From Lichenicola cladoniae (lineage in GTDB: Bacteria; Pseudomonadota; Alphaproteobacteria; Acetobacterales; Acetobacteraceae), in the NCBI RefSeq assembly GCF_013201075.1, contig NZ_CP053710.1, positions 124,001 through 188,000 on the forward strand: DNA of 64,000 nucleotides. The letters are read 5' to 3'. The notes beneath the pieces were generated by a model. It worked only from the letters and a program-made list of their open reading frames with translations. It was not told the DNA's origin and did not search any database. Positions within the stretch are counted from its first letter, which is position 1, and every line of letters starts with the position of its first letter. Shown here in pieces: positions 43,273-53,316 of this stretch. Position numbers and translations under genes: made by a program.

Positions 43273-43587
43273 TCAGAACGTGCCCGCCGGGCCACCATAT
43301 GGTGATGGCGCGGCTCCTTTCGCCCAGACCGATCCTTCATAATCCGGACGGTCCCAGGAAGTCGCAGCGTCCGATGGGCGCACGATCGTTCCATTTCTGT
43401 CGGCAACGGGCGGGTGCCATATAGCAGATGCTTTGCCATAGGGCATGTATGGCTGATAAAAAGAATGAGTGACTGGCAGTGGCCTGGGCGCATGATAATC
43501 GGCCGCAGTCTTAATATTACCGCCGCTTCCACATCCAGACAGGACAGTCAGACTTGCGACAGCCGTCCAAATCATCAAGGTCTTCAT
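43273..43587 (-). CDS. Small lipoprotein of the conjugation segment
   Basis: 104 residues from ATG 43587. Lipoprotein signal MKTLMIWTAVASLTVLSGCG with acylated Cys at residue 19 (LSGC). The mature part is Pro/Tyr-rich (ADYHAPRPLPVTHSFYQPYM, then WHPPVADRNGTIVRPSDAAT), natively extended, ending SPYGGPAGTF. Its size and position beside DotA/TraY recall small lipoproteins of type IVB systems (DotD/TraH role), but the sequence does not show that domain. Overlap with the coiled-coil gene is avoided by choosing this start. Confidence 0.6.
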   Translation of the reverse strand: MKTLMIWTAVASLTVLSGCGSGGNIKTAADYHAPRPLPVTHSFYQPYMPYGKASAIWHPPVADRNGTIVRPSDAATSWDRPDYEGSVWAKGAAPSPYGGPAGTF

Positions 43588-43664
43588 ATCAGCCTCTATC
43601 TCGATAGAGGACAGTGTGACCCACTCGAATGAAAATCGTATGATCGATCTGCGTTCTAGGAGTT

Positions 43665-44033
43665 CTAAAGACGCTCCTGGGCAAGGGATCTGACTAAGCC
43701 CTCGGCATAAAGGACCCACTCATTCTTCTGTCGTAGAAGCTCGTTGTATGCCTCGGCAAGCTCGTTGTACTCGGCTGTTCTCTGTCTAAACGCACTGTCG
43801 GCGAGATCACGATCAGCTTCCATCAGATGAGCGCGGTCCTCCCACACAGCCGTATTATTCAGGGCGACGTCGAGATGAGCCCGTAGATGATCATTCTCGA
43901 CACGAAGCTCATTGATAACTGCGGCTTGACTTAGCCGGTGTTGGCGAAGCCCGAGGCCGACCGCCTGCCCGACGCCATAGAACATATCGTGCGCGACGAT
44001 AGAGGCCCGGACACCACAGTCGAACTCACTCAT
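43665..44033 (-). CDS. Coiled-coil cytoplasmic protein of the conjugation segment
   Basis: 122 residues (MSEFDCGVRASIVAHDMFYG), 14 bp downstream of the DotA/TraY stop. Predicted largely alpha-helical with heptads in VINELRVENDHLRAHLDVAL, then EDRAHLMEADRDLADSAF and AEYNELAEAYNELLRQKNEW. No signal peptide or known family. Likely an accessory factor of the conjugation apparatus, by operon position only. Confidence 0.55.
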   Translation of the reverse strand: MSEFDCGVRASIVAHDMFYGVGQAVGLGLRQHRLSQAAVINELRVENDHLRAHLDVALNNTAVWEDRAHLMEADRDLADSAFRQRTAEYNELAEAYNELLRQKNEWVLYAEGLVRSLAQERL

Positions 44034-44047
44034 GATGCCCGCTCCGC

Positions 44048-46384
44048 CTATTTAGCCGGCGGCGTGACGCTCGAGGACAGCTGCAGCGTCCGATCGGGCG
44101 CCTTTTGCTGATCCGGAGCAGCCTCTGCCTTGCCGCCTTTGTCCTTGGCCCCCGATCCACCACGCCCCTCGTGGGTGAGGTGGTTCGCCATGCCGCTCAA
44201 GCCACTCTGAATTGCCCTGGTCGAGTTTGCAAGACCGACAGCCCCGACCTCAGAAGCAAAGCTGCCCATGTCGACCCGGTTCGCAGCCATCAGGCCAACC
44301 CAGCGCACGACGTGGTGGGGGAACAGTGAGATCATCCGGAAGGACATCATGGCAGCCGAGATCTGGAACAGGACAAACATACAGCAGAAGACGACAACAC
44401 CGATAAGGTTGGTGAGCAAGGATCCGTTCATCATCACGAAGCCCGCAGCAATCCCGAAGCTCTGGGTGATCAAGCCCGACAAGGCAACAAAGATGTAGTA
44501 GCCGAAGAAGAGGCCGAGCAGCATCAGGATCGGTCTGAATAGGATGTTGAAGAGCATCGAGTAGCCCTCGAAACCCTTCCCGTGCAATCCATCTCCCTGG
44601 AAGGTCAGATGAGCGAACATCCATAGCGGGACCGCAACGACTGCCTCGCAGACCAGGATCAACCATCCTGCGACGCCGGCAATCCAATAGGCGTAAGGAA
44701 CCATAGGCAGGATGAAGGCAAGGGTAATTCCTGGGATCAAAAGCGCCATGCAGCCGTAGAAGATCGGCGTGGCGAAGAATCCCATCAGGGCGTGCCCCCC
44801 GATCGCCGCCGCAGCACCGGAAAAGTTGAAGGTGAGCAGGCTGCCAGCGACCGCACCTGCGGTCCCCGTGGTTGAAGAGAGAAGCCCTGCGAGACCCATA
44901 GCGGCTAGGGATGCGGCGATGAGTATGTGACCAAGGTGGCTCAGGGCAACGAACGGGTCGTACCAAAGCGACTGGTTCGGGGCCAGCGCCGTGGTGACGG
45001 CGTTCAACAGGCGCTCGTCCAGGTGCAGCTTGCGGATTACCTGCTCGAGCAGGCTGGTGCCATCGGCGCCAGGTGTCGCACCGCTGTAAAGATCAGGCGT
45101 GCCACCAGGAACGTCCTGGCCGTCCTTCACGGCGACATAGTTCATGAGCTGGTCGTTGAAGCCCAAGGCTGCCTTGACCAATGGCGCCATGTCCTTCGAC
45201 AGGCCTTCACCGAGGCCACTGTAACTCGGCTCCGTGACCTGGGGCGTCGCGCTGAGGATCGAAAGGGTCAACCCGTTCAGCTTGGCAATCTCAAGGTAGT
45301 AGGCACCGGCGGACGTCCAGCCAAGCGACGATAGCTGAGTGGCATTCGTGGTGGTGTTGTCCCAGCTCGACCCATTGCGGGCGTCCGCCACCCTGCCAAA
45401 TTGGCTTCTGAGGTTGCTGGTCAGGCTCGTCGCAGCCGTTGTCAGCTGCTGGGTGTAGTCGGCTGTTGCGGTGGTCAGGATGGAATACATCGCCGTGAGA
45501 TCGTTGGCGTTCCTGTCGCTCCAAAGCTGCTGCGCCAGCTGCTCCATCTGCGGCCGGATGTCGGACTCGATAACATAGCTCAGGATCGCGCGCTGCGTGC
45601 CGGCCATGTCGACGGAGGCGCCCTTCAAGTTGGAGCCAGTGCTGACACCGCGGACTGTGACGCCTCCGCAAGCCGGTGTATCCGAGCTATTTCCCGCTGC
45701 GAGGGCATACGGCCACGAAACATAACCGGTAGACCCCGTCGTCGCGTCTTCTTGGGATGTGAAGGGTGTCGGCACCGGCACCATGTTGGCGTTGTTCGAG
45801 GCCTGGTTGATCAGGGCGCGGCACAGCTCTGCCTGCATCAAGCCGGCCACAATTGTCTTTGTGCCCGGAATCATCGGCTGGGCAATTGGAACAGCATCCG
45901 GCCCGACCGACTGGATGGCGTATGTGTAGGCACCTCTGGCCATCCCGATGCCCCAGGTCGCGACCAGTACGATACCGCGCTGCCCGGCACTGAAGCCGTT
46001 AGAGACCGGGAACATCATGATCAGCGCAAAGGTCAGCCGGACCGGCACCCACGATGACATCGAGTTGCCTAGCACCCGACCGGTCTCGGCTGCCCGATGG
46101 ATTTGCAGGACGGTTGTGTAGCCGACAAAGGCAGCGGCCAGGATCATCACGAAGCCGGTCAGCTCGCCCAGGAGTTGGCCGATGACGGTCTGCTCTGTGC
46201 CGATTGAGGCGTCGCCGGTTTGGGACGTTGACGGGAAGATGCTGTGCAGCACGGTGGCCGCCCAATCGTCTCCCGCACTCAGCGACGACCACGTCTGCGT
46301 GCTGCCTGTCGTGTTCTGGGCGTGCGCTACCGTGGCGCCGAGCATGAGAAGGGCAGCCGGAAGAAAAAGCCGGAACAGGCGCAT
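44048..46384 (-). CDS. traY: DotA/TraY-type membrane protein of a type IVB-like conjugation system
   Basis: 778 residues from ATG 46384 (MRLFRLFLPAALLMLGATVA, signal peptide; GAGGATGCA precedes). Architecture is that of DotA/TraY: membrane segments after the signal (TVIGQLLGELTGFVMILAAA; VRLTFALIMMFPVSNGFSAG), a long periplasmic loop, then several C-terminal helices (IAGVAGWLILVCEAVVAVPL; FNILFRPILMLLGLFFGYYI; LIGVVVFCCMFVLFQISAAM) and a basic/Lys-Pro tail. DotA-type proteins form the inner-membrane channel part of I-type systems. Gene order (630-residue gene, DotA, coiled coil, lipoprotein) suggests a transfer operon. The upstream in-frame extension is unconserved and overlaps the next gene. 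Confidence 0.85.
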   Translation of the reverse strand: MRLFRLFLPAALLMLGATVAHAQNTTGSTQTWSSLSAGDDWAATVLHSIFPSTSQTGDASIGTEQTVIGQLLGELTGFVMILAAAFVGYTTVLQIHRAAETGRVLGNSMSSWVPVRLTFALIMMFPVSNGFSAGQRGIVLVATWGIGMARGAYTYAIQSVGPDAVPIAQPMIPGTKTIVAGLMQAELCRALINQASNNANMVPVPTPFTSQEDATTGSTGYVSWPYALAAGNSSDTPACGGVTVRGVSTGSNLKGASVDMAGTQRAILSYVIESDIRPQMEQLAQQLWSDRNANDLTAMYSILTTATADYTQQLTTAATSLTSNLRSQFGRVADARNGSSWDNTTTNATQLSSLGWTSAGAYYLEIAKLNGLTLSILSATPQVTEPSYSGLGEGLSKDMAPLVKAALGFNDQLMNYVAVKDGQDVPGGTPDLYSGATPGADGTSLLEQVIRKLHLDERLLNAVTTALAPNQSLWYDPFVALSHLGHILIAASLAAMGLAGLLSSTTGTAGAVAGSLLTFNFSGAAAAIGGHALMGFFATPIFYGCMALLIPGITLAFILPMVPYAYWIAGVAGWLILVCEAVVAVPLWMFAHLTFQGDGLHGKGFEGYSMLFNILFRPILMLLGLFFGYYIFVALSGLITQSFGIAAGFVMMNGSLLTNLIGVVVFCCMFVLFQISAAMMSFRMISLFPHHVVRWVGLMAANRVDMGSFASEVGAVGLANSTRAIQSGLSGMANHLTHEGRGGSGAKDKGGKAEAAPDQQKAPDRTLQLSSSVTPPAK

Positions 46385-46439
46385 TGCATCCTCGCGGGTA
46401 TCGACCGCACGAGGATGCGACAGTGGGTTGTAAACGGAG

Positions 46440-48332
46440 TCAGCCCATCGACATGCTTGGCGCCGCCCGGGCTGCCTGTTGCGCCGCCGGCTCATCCGGA
46501 CGGCGGAACACCGACGCGACCTTGTCGATGGCCTTCTGGAGCATAGCGGATGCCTTTTCCGCCAACTCCTCGAGCACGCTCTTTCCCTGAGCCCTGCCAG
46601 GAAGGCGGCTGGCCTCCTCACCGAGTGCGGCATCTGTGCTCTGCAGACGCTCGTCCGCCAGGGTTGTGCTAAGGCCCTTCGCCTTGAGCCGGTCGCTTAC
46701 GGCAAGCCGACTCTTGCCGTAATCACCGACTGCATTTGTCGCTCCGCTGTAGGCGCTGGCAAAGGAGGAATCGGTCTTGAGCCGTTTGTCGAACTCCTGC
46801 CGTAAATCTGCATGCTTGCCGCCCAGCCGCATCTCCTGGAGCACAGCCGCCACGCCACCTGGCTCCTTCTGAGCTGCCGCTTCCAGCTTGTTCATAAAGG
46901 ACCGACCTACCCCGGCAGTGAAGGTCTCGACAGCCTCGGCTGCGTTGCGCCCCGCTGTCTCGGCCTGCGTCATCAAGCGATCCGCCTGCCGATCCTCTCC
47001 GACGGATTTCTGATTGGCTACCCGGCCGCCAAACGGGACGTATGGGACCTGGGCGGCTCCCTTGGCGGCTGGCCCAGCGGCTTCCGCGATGCGACGGACT
47101 GCAGTTTTGAGGCTCGTTGCATGGCCGGTATCCCCGGAAATAGCCGCCTCCCCTTGGCCTTGGGAAAAGGAGGTAGAAGACCGTGTTGAGTTATCACCAG
47201 GAGACGGCGACGCACGAGTCGGTTCTGGTGTCGACCCTGCCGGCTTGACTTGCCTGTGTGCGACCGGTTCTGCAGGAGCTTGGCTTCTTGTAGCGCCCGC
47301 CTCACTACCGTCCGTCCGACCCGACGTAGTCGATGGCACGCCAGGGCTGACTTGATCGCTTGCTAAAGCCTCCGGCGAAGGACCCAATCGACCTACAGCC
47401 GGAATCTCGGCCGAAGACTTGCCCTGAGAACTGACCGGCGCGTCTACGCTCGCACGCCTCTGTGCCCTTTCAGCTCTCGGCACGGATCCGTCTCCGGGCT
47501 CAATTGAAGGGGCGGCCGGTTTACTAGAAGCACCCTCATCCCGTGCGTCCGGCATCTGGCTAAGCTGCGAAGGCGCTGCCTGTTGTTTTATTGGTGAGCC
47601 AAGTTGTGCGGCCAACGCGCCCGAAGGTGCGGGTATTCCTCCTGTCTGCGACGAAGATGGCCGCTCAGGAGCCTCAGTAGCTTGTGGTTTGTCGAGTTGA
47701 GTTGTGTGCGACTGCGCAGCCGTCTGGTGTAATTCCGATTCAACAGAAGCAGCGCGCGGCAAACCGAAATTGGGTTTAGTTCCGCTGGCTCCGTCAGGTC
47801 GGGATGCAGCCGAAACCATCCCGGGTTCGGGCGAGACGACAAGCCCGTCAGTGAGTCCAGCTCGCCGCTGTAACTCATCGATGCGTGTATTGGCAACCTG
47901 ACCGTTACCATCCCCACTTCCATCGGCAATCGCGAGTGCAGTGCGTCGAATATCGATAGCGAGTTGGCGATCATCCAGACTCTCCGTAGATTTGAGCAGA
48001 GCAATCATTTGCTCATTCTGGAGACCGGGAACCGTCACCGCTCTTTCAGTCATCTCCTTTCGCAAACTAGCGCTCATTGGAACCGCGCCCTTGCCAAGCT
48101 GGCGTTCTGTGTCCTGCACAGCGTAGGCGAGATGATTCCGAAGGCCGTCACTTTCGGCACCACCCTCCTTCTGGATCGCGCGGTTAAGCCGCTCAAGATT
48201 CATGGCAAGTCCGCGGTCGGCTTCCTGGATCTGTGGAACGGCTCTCTGTAGTTCAGCGGCCAAGTTCCGCACCTCGGCAGCACCCACTGGACCAGCGGCG
48301 GCAGGCTGCTCTTGCTCTAGCGTCTCACTCAT
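46440..48332 (-). CDS. Large accessory protein with disordered middle, conjugation segment
   Basis: 630 residues (MSETLEQEQPAAAGPVGAAE). The N-terminal 140 residues are helical (VRNLAAELQRAVPQIQEADR; QLAIDIRRTALAIADGSGDG), about 150-410 is Ser/Pro/Gln/Ala-rich and probably disordered, and the C-terminal 200 are helical (NAAEAVETFTAGVGRSFMNK; FDKRLKTDSSFASAYSGATN; VLEELAEKASAMLQKAIDKV). No membrane helix or known motif. It ends 55 bp before the DotA/TraY start. It could be a transfer accessory protein, a relaxosome component or a secreted substrate; I cannot distinguish these. Its 5' side borders a gene fragment cut by IS21. Confidence 0.6.
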   Translation of the reverse strand: MSETLEQEQPAAAGPVGAAEVRNLAAELQRAVPQIQEADRGLAMNLERLNRAIQKEGGAESDGLRNHLAYAVQDTERQLGKGAVPMSASLRKEMTERAVTVPGLQNEQMIALLKSTESLDDRQLAIDIRRTALAIADGSGDGNGQVANTRIDELQRRAGLTDGLVVSPEPGMVSAASRPDGASGTKPNFGLPRAASVESELHQTAAQSHTTQLDKPQATEAPERPSSSQTGGIPAPSGALAAQLGSPIKQQAAPSQLSQMPDARDEGASSKPAAPSIEPGDGSVPRAERAQRRASVDAPVSSQGKSSAEIPAVGRLGPSPEALASDQVSPGVPSTTSGRTDGSEAGATRSQAPAEPVAHRQVKPAGSTPEPTRASPSPGDNSTRSSTSFSQGQGEAAISGDTGHATSLKTAVRRIAEAAGPAAKGAAQVPYVPFGGRVANQKSVGEDRQADRLMTQAETAGRNAAEAVETFTAGVGRSFMNKLEAAAQKEPGGVAAVLQEMRLGGKHADLRQEFDKRLKTDSSFASAYSGATNAVGDYGKSRLAVSDRLKAKGLSTTLADERLQSTDAALGEEASRLPGRAQGKSVLEELAEKASAMLQKAIDKVASVFRRPDEPAAQQAARAAPSMSMG

Positions 48333-48352
48333 GTGGAAATCCTCCTACTGCT

Positions 48353-48502
48353 CTATCTTATCGTCGGAGACGGCATGCTTACGGATCCTACAAGTCGGGT
48401 CTCCGCCTGATTGGCAAGCACTGCCGCATTGACCAGCGCGGCCTTCTGCGCAATCTGCAGATTCTGCCACGAGAGGTAGTTTTGCAGAGCCAGTTCAGTC
48501 GC
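48353..48502 (-). pseudogene. C-terminal remnant of a transfer gene cut by IS21
   Basis: Fifty codons reading leftward from the IS21 border: TELALQNYLSWQNLQIAQKA, ALVNAAVLANQAETRLVGSV and SMPSPTIR. The Gln/Leu/Ala-rich helical C-terminus and position directly upstream of the 630-residue gene resemble the ends of VirB5/TrbJ-like proteins, but the fragment is too short for a firm assignment. IS21 starts at 48503. Confidence 0.5.
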
Positions 48503-49980
48503 TGTTGATTTGCATTGAGATCTGCCCCGGGTAGGGCCTGAGTTTTCGCTGAGATTTGACCCGTGTCTGTTCACATCCCTTGCCGAATGGTTGGGGTTAT
48601 TGGAGTGATCGACATGGAGTTGTTGAGTGTGATCCGCCGTTGGCGTCACAGGGATCAGATTTCGATCCGAGACATTGAGAGGCGGACGGGGTTGTCGCGG
48701 AACACGATCCGCAAATACCTGCGTTCGGACGCGGTCGAAGTCAGGTTCAAGGTGCCGGAGCGCCCGAGCCGGCTGGACCCGTTCGCAGACAAGCTGTCGG
48801 GATGGCTGGCGGTGGAGGCAGGCAAAGGGCGCAAGTCGCGCCGGACCGCTCGCCGGTTGCACGCGGACCTCGTCGTGCTGGGTTATGACGGCTCCTACGC
48901 ACGGGTTGCCGCTTTTGCCCGGCATTGGCGAGCGGAGCGCATGGTCGCGCAGCGCACTACCGGGCGCGGAGTGTTCGTGCCGCTGGTTTTCTCTCCGGGA
49001 GATGCTTTCCAGTTCGACTGGAGCGAGGACTGGGCAACGATCGCCGGCAAACGGGTCAAGCTGCAGGCCGCGCACACCAAGCTCGCGCATAGCCGGGCCT
49101 TCGTGGTCAGGGCCTACAGGCTACAGACGCACGAGATGCTGTTCGACGCCCTGGCCGAGGCGTTCCGGGTGCTGGGCGGGGTTCCGCGCCGGGGCATCTT
49201 CGACAACATGCGAACCGCCGTGGACCGGATCGGGGTGGGCAAGGCGCGGCAGGTCAACGCACGCTTTGCCGCCATGGCCAGCCATTACCTGTTCGAGCCC
49301 ACGTTCTGCAGCCCAGCCTCGGGCTGGGAGAAAGGTCAGGTCGAGAAAAACGTACAGGATGCGCGGCGGCAGCTCTGGCAGGCCGTGCCGTCCTTTGCCG
49401 ACCTGCCAGAACTCAACGCGTGGCTCGAGACGCGCTGCATCGAGCGCTGGGGCGAGCTCGTGCACGGGGTGCTGCCGGGCAGCGTCGCTGACGTTCACGC
49501 CGAGGAGCGGGCGAGCCTGATGCCGGTGGGCCGGGCGTTCGATGGCTTTGTCGAGCACCCCAAACGGGTGTCGCCGACCTGCCTGCTGCATTTCGAGGCC
49601 AACCGCTACAGCGTGCCCGCCTCGTTTGCCAACCGGCCGGTCAGCCTGCGGGTCTATCCCGATCGCCTGATCGTGGTAGCCGAGGGGCAGGTCTTATGCG
49701 AGCACGTCCGCATCGTCGAACGCTCGCACGATGTCCCCCGCCGCACCGTCTACGACTGGCGGCATTACCTGGCGGTGATCCAGCGCAAGCCGGGGGCTCT
49801 GCGCAATGGCGCGCCCTTTGCCGAAATGCCGGAAGCGTTTCGCACACTCCAGACCGCACTGCTGCGGCGGCCAGGGGGCGATCGGGAGATGGTGGACGTC
49901 CTTGCCCTGGTACTGCAACACGATGAGCAGGCGGTGTTGTGCGCGGTGGAACTGGCTCTCGAGGACGGTGTCGCCACTAA

Positions 49981-50843
49981 GAGCGCCTTTCAAAACCTTG
50001 TACTGCCCGGCGATCTGATTCATGAGGAGACATGGCTTCTCCTCTCGTCTCCGACGCCCTCTGGTCGATCATCGAGCCGTTGCTGCCCGTGCCTCCGCCA
50101 CGACCGCGGGGCGGTAGGCCGCGGGTACCGGATCGGGCGGCGCTGACCGGGATCCTGTTCGTGCTACGGAGCGGCATCCAGTGGGAGATGCTACCGCTTG
50201 AGGTGGGGTGCGGCTCGGGCATCACGTGCTGGCGTCGCTTGCGGGATTGGCAAGAGGCGGGCGTGTGGGATGCACTGCACCGCGAACTGCTGCGTCGGCT
50301 GCGGGCGGCCGACCGGATCGACTGGAGCCGGGCCTGCCTGGACAGCGCATCGCTGGCTGCAAAAAGGGGGGCGACAAGACAGGGCCAAACCCGACCGATC
50401 GAGGCAGGCTCGGCACGAAACGCCATCTCGTCACGGACCGGAGCGGCATCCCGCTCGCCTTCATACTGACCGGCGCCAACACCAACGACAGCATGCCGTT
50501 CGAGGAACTGCTCGACAGCATCCTGCCGATCGGCGGCAAGCCGGGCCGGGCACGACACCGGCCGGACAAGCTGCACGCCGACAAGGCCTACGATCACCGA
50601 CGTTGCCGCCAGGCCTGCCGCCGCCGTGGGATCTCACCCCGCATCGCCCGGCGCGGCGTCGAGACCAGCGAGAAGCTGGGCCGACACAGGTGGGTCATCG
50701 AGCGGACCTTCGCGTGGATCAACCGCTACCGCCGGCTCGTCACGCGCTACGAGCGCAGAAGCGATATCCACCACGCATTCACCGCTCTCGCCTGCTCATT
50801 GATCTGCTTCAACACGCTGCAGAAGAGGTTTTGAAAGGCGCTC
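49981..50843 (+). mobile_element. IS5-family (IS427-type) element, copy 4 (complete)
   Basis: 863 bp with inverted ends GAGCGCCTTTCAAAACCTTG (left) and complement GAGCGCCTTTCAAAACCTCT (right) and TAA duplicated at 49978-49980 and 50844-50846. The transposase is encoded by overlapping frames orfA (50032-50469) and orfB (50208-50834) joined at the A5G6 run at 50361-50371 by frameshifting. Catalytic segments include DWSRACLDSASLAAK, GANTNDSMPFEELLDSILPI and RHRWVIERTFAWINRYRRLV. This is the only intact copy of four in the window. Confidence 0.9.
50032..50834 (+). CDS. IS5/IS427-type transposase, programmed frameshift
   Basis: Read from ATG 50032 (MASPLVSDALWSIIEPLLPV) through orfA, then shifted at the A5G6 run into the frame ending at 50834. 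Together they give one protein of about 265 residues. OrfA part: DUF4096-like start, GGRPRVPDRAALTGILFVLR. OrfB part: DDE region. Frameshifting at A/G runs is established for this group. The frame from 50208 alone has no natural start. Confidence 0.85.
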
Positions 50844-50992
50844 TAAGACCCATGTCCTCAACATCCTCCACCGCCTGACGGACGGCCATGGCGCAACTGC
50901 CGCCATCAACGCACCGCAGGCTCTCGTGCTGCGACAGGAGCCCAAGGCCGATATCGAGCGCTACGACGCGCTGCGGGACCGGGAGCTGCGCC

Positions 50993-51772
50993 ATGCGTCA
51001 TGATCCCGCCAGCGCCGCCCTCGTGGTCATGCTGCGCGGGCTCAAGATGTTCGGCATGGCTCAGGCGGTGGGAGAACTGGCCGAGCAAGGCGGCCCTGCG
51101 TTCGAGGCGGCCGTCCCCACCATGTCGCAGCTGCTTAAGGCCGAGATGGCCGAGCGCGAGGTACGCTCCATCGCCTATCACACCAAGGCAGCACGGTTTC
51201 CGGCCTACAAGGACCTGGCCAGCTTCGACTTCGCCGCCAGCGAGGTCAACGAGGCCACGGTGAGGCAACTGCACCGAGGCGAGTTCACCGACCGGGCCGA
51301 CAACGTCGTGCTCATCGGCGGGCCCGGCACCGGAAAGAGCCACCTCGCCACGGCACTGGGCGTCCAGGCCATCGAACAAAGCCGCAAGAAGGTCAGGTTC
51401 TTTTCCACCGTGGACCTGGTCAACACGCTGGAACAGGAGAAAGCCGCCAACAAGGCCGGACACCTCGCCGACCATCTGATCCGTCTCGACCTCGTCATCC
51501 TGGACGAACTTGGCTACCTGCCGTTCAGTTCGTCGGGCGGCGCGCTGTTATTTCACCTGCTCAGCAAGCTCTACGAGCAGACCAGCGTCGTCATTACCAC
51601 CAACCTGAGCTTTAGCGAGTGGGGCCAGGTGTTCGGCGATACCAAGATGACGACCGCGCTGCTCGACCGGCTCACCCACCACTGCCACATCCTGGAAACC
51701 GGGAACGACAGCTTCAGGTTCAGAAGCAGTTCGACCGAACCCAAAACCAGGAGAACCAAAACATCGGCTTGA
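50993..51772 (+). CDS. istB: IstB ATPase (IS21 third copy)
   Basis: 259 residues from ATG 50993 ([20 protein letters not shown]), overlapping the istA stop region. Walker A is [20 protein letters not shown]; Walker B is [20 protein letters not shown]; sensor [21 protein letters not shown]-terminal Arg-finger region [19 protein letters not shown]. This is the LxDELGY subtype of IstB. The gene is intact although its istA partner is interrupted. Confidence 0.92.
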   Translation: MRHDPASAALVVMLRGLKMFGMAQAVGELAEQGGPAFEAAVPTMSQLLKAEMAEREVRSIAYHTKAARFPAYKDLASFDFAASEVNEATVRQLHRGEFTDRADNVVLIGGPGTGKSHLATALGVQAIEQSRKKVRFFSTVDLVNTLEQEKAANKAGHLADHLIRLDLVILDELGYLPFSSSGGALLFHLLSKLYEQTSVVITTNLSFSEWGQVFGDTKMTTALLDRLTHHCHILETGNDSFRFRSSSTEPKTRRTKTSA

Positions 51773-51857
51773 CCCGCACCAGCAGTGCGACAGAAATACC
51801 CTTGGCCGGGTCACTTCTCAATGAAAACGCCGGGTCAGCTCTCAGTGAAAATTAACA

Positions 51858-53162
51858 GTCCAGCGCAAGAAAGTCACCACCGCGTTCGACGGTGGACGCC
51901 TGACCTCCGACGGCGGCGTGATGCTAATTGCCGCTGTCGAGACCCGCCTCGGTCTTGCGGCCAAACTGGCCGCGCTGATCGCTGACCATCGCAACCCTGC
52001 GTTTGTGACGCATAGCGTTGCCGACATCTTGCGCGCGCGCATGCTTGCCATTGCCTGCGGCTACGAGGACGGTGATGACCTCGATCATCGGCGTACCGAT
52101 CCCGGTTTCAAGTTTGCCTGCGGGCATCTGCCTGACAGCGGCCGCGATCTCTGCTCGCAGCCAACAGTGTCGCGTTGGGAAAACGCACCGACACTGCGCG
52201 AGGTCATGCGCCTGACCTACGCCATGGTCGATGTCTACTGCGCCAGCTATTCGCGTCCGCCCCGCGCTGTGACGCTGGATATCGACGATACCGTCGACAT
52301 CGTGCATGGCCATCAACAGCTCTCGCTGTTCAACGCCTACTACGACGAGCGTTGCTTTCTGCCGATCCACGTCTACGACACCGTGACATCGCGTCCCGTG
52401 GCGGTGCTGCTGCGGACCGGCACAACGCCGTCCGGGGTGGAAGTTCGCAATCATCTGCGTCGCCTGGTCCGCCGTATCCGACAGCATTGGCCTAACACCC
52501 GGCTGACCATTCGCGGCGATGGTCATTACGGCCGTCCGGAGGTGATGGCATGGTGCGAGGCCAATGGCGTCGATTACATCCTTGGTTTGCCGGGCAACAA
52601 AGTTCTCGATCGCCTCATGGAGCCATACGCCGACGATGTGCGGGTTTGCCGCGCCGAGACACAGGCGCCGGTCGTCCGCCGCTATGCAGGGGCGCGCTAT
52701 GGCGCCAAGTCCTGGCGCTGCGAGCGCCGCGTCGCAGCACGGATCGAGGCCACTACCAAAGGCCTCGACATACGCTTCGTCGTCACCAACATCATCGGAA
52801 GCAACGCCGAATGGCTGTATGACACGCTCTATTGCGCCCGCGGCCAGGCAGAAAATCTGATCAAGCTGCACAAGAGCCAACTCGCCTAGGACCGCACCAG
52901 TTGCCGCTCGCCGCTCGCGAACCAGGTACTGCTCGTGCTGCATACAGGTGCCTTTTGGCTGATGCTCGGGCTGCGTGACGCTATTCCCGAGCCGCAGCCG
53001 TTGGCCCGGGCCGGGTTCACCACCTTGCGCATGCGCCTGATCAAAATCGGCGCCCGCATCGCCGAGACCGCCAGCCGGGTGCAGATCGCTTTCGCCACCG
53101 CCCATCCGGAGGCCGCGCTGTTTGCAAGCCTTGCCCGATGCCTCAACCCTGCCGGGCCGTGA
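51858..53162 (+). pseudogene. IS1380-family transposase, 5'-truncated with in-frame TAG
   Basis: The first codons are lost at the IS21 border (open frame from QRKKVTTAFDGGRLTSDGGV). Then LGLAAKLAALIADHRNPAFV, RLTYAMVDVYCASYSRPPRA, VTLDIDDTVDIVHGHQQLSL (DDE first Asp region), RLTIRGDGHYGRPEVMAWCE and YCARGQAENLIKLHKSQLA, then TAG (52887-52889), and in frame DRTSCRSPLANQVLLVLHTG to the C-terminal stop at 53160-53162. IS1380 was first described in Acetobacter. Non-functional. Confidence 0.88.
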
Positions 53163-53316
53163 TGCAGGGGCCACGTGCCCCGAATTCGCCCGATCCTGAC
53201 AACCTCCAGCGCCTGCCAGATACGCGCCGCTCAGCGATGAAAAAGACGAATTGGAAAATCACGCCCGACGCTCAAGATGCCGCCGCCGCTTCACCGCGCT
53301 GAATAAGACGGGCTAG
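53163..53316. other. IS1380 downstream region
   Basis: Probable right end of IS1380 plus a short flank before the IS5 copy. No gene. Confidence 0.4.

Larger units (their letters stand above)
48614..51003 (+). pseudogene. istA: istA interrupted by IS5/IS427
   Basis: From ATG 48614 (MELLSVIRRWRHRDQISIRD; GGAG upstream) to VATK at 49980, then the IS5 insertion 49981-50843, then [20 protein letters not shown] to the stop at 51001-51003. Joining across one TAA duplication gives the uninterrupted frame V-A-T-K-T-H-V-L-N. Catalytic segments are FQFDWSEDWATIAGKRVKLQ, GVPRRGIFDNMRTAVDRIGV and GWEKGQVEKNVQDARRQLW. The insertion lies in the C-terminal third, after the catalytic core. Confidence 0.88.
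48503..51857 (+). mobile_element. IS21-family element carrying an IS5/IS427 insertion
   Basis: Ends TGTTGATTTGCATTGAGATC (left) and, complemented, TGTTAATTTTCACTGAGAGC (right), with internal repeats of the form TGAGATTTGACCCG (complement GGGTCAGCTCTCA). No target duplication: the left flank is the transfer-gene fragment and the right flank is IS1380, truncated within its N-terminal codons. An IS5/IS427 copy lies inside istA. The IS itself differs in subtype from the two IS21 elements at 10706 and 24983. Confidence 0.85.

Noticed and set aside
48563-50146. A single 527-codon IstA extending into the IS5
   Set aside because: The last 55 or so codons are IS5 sequence read in the istA frame. The true istA resumes after the IS5, across the TAA duplication.
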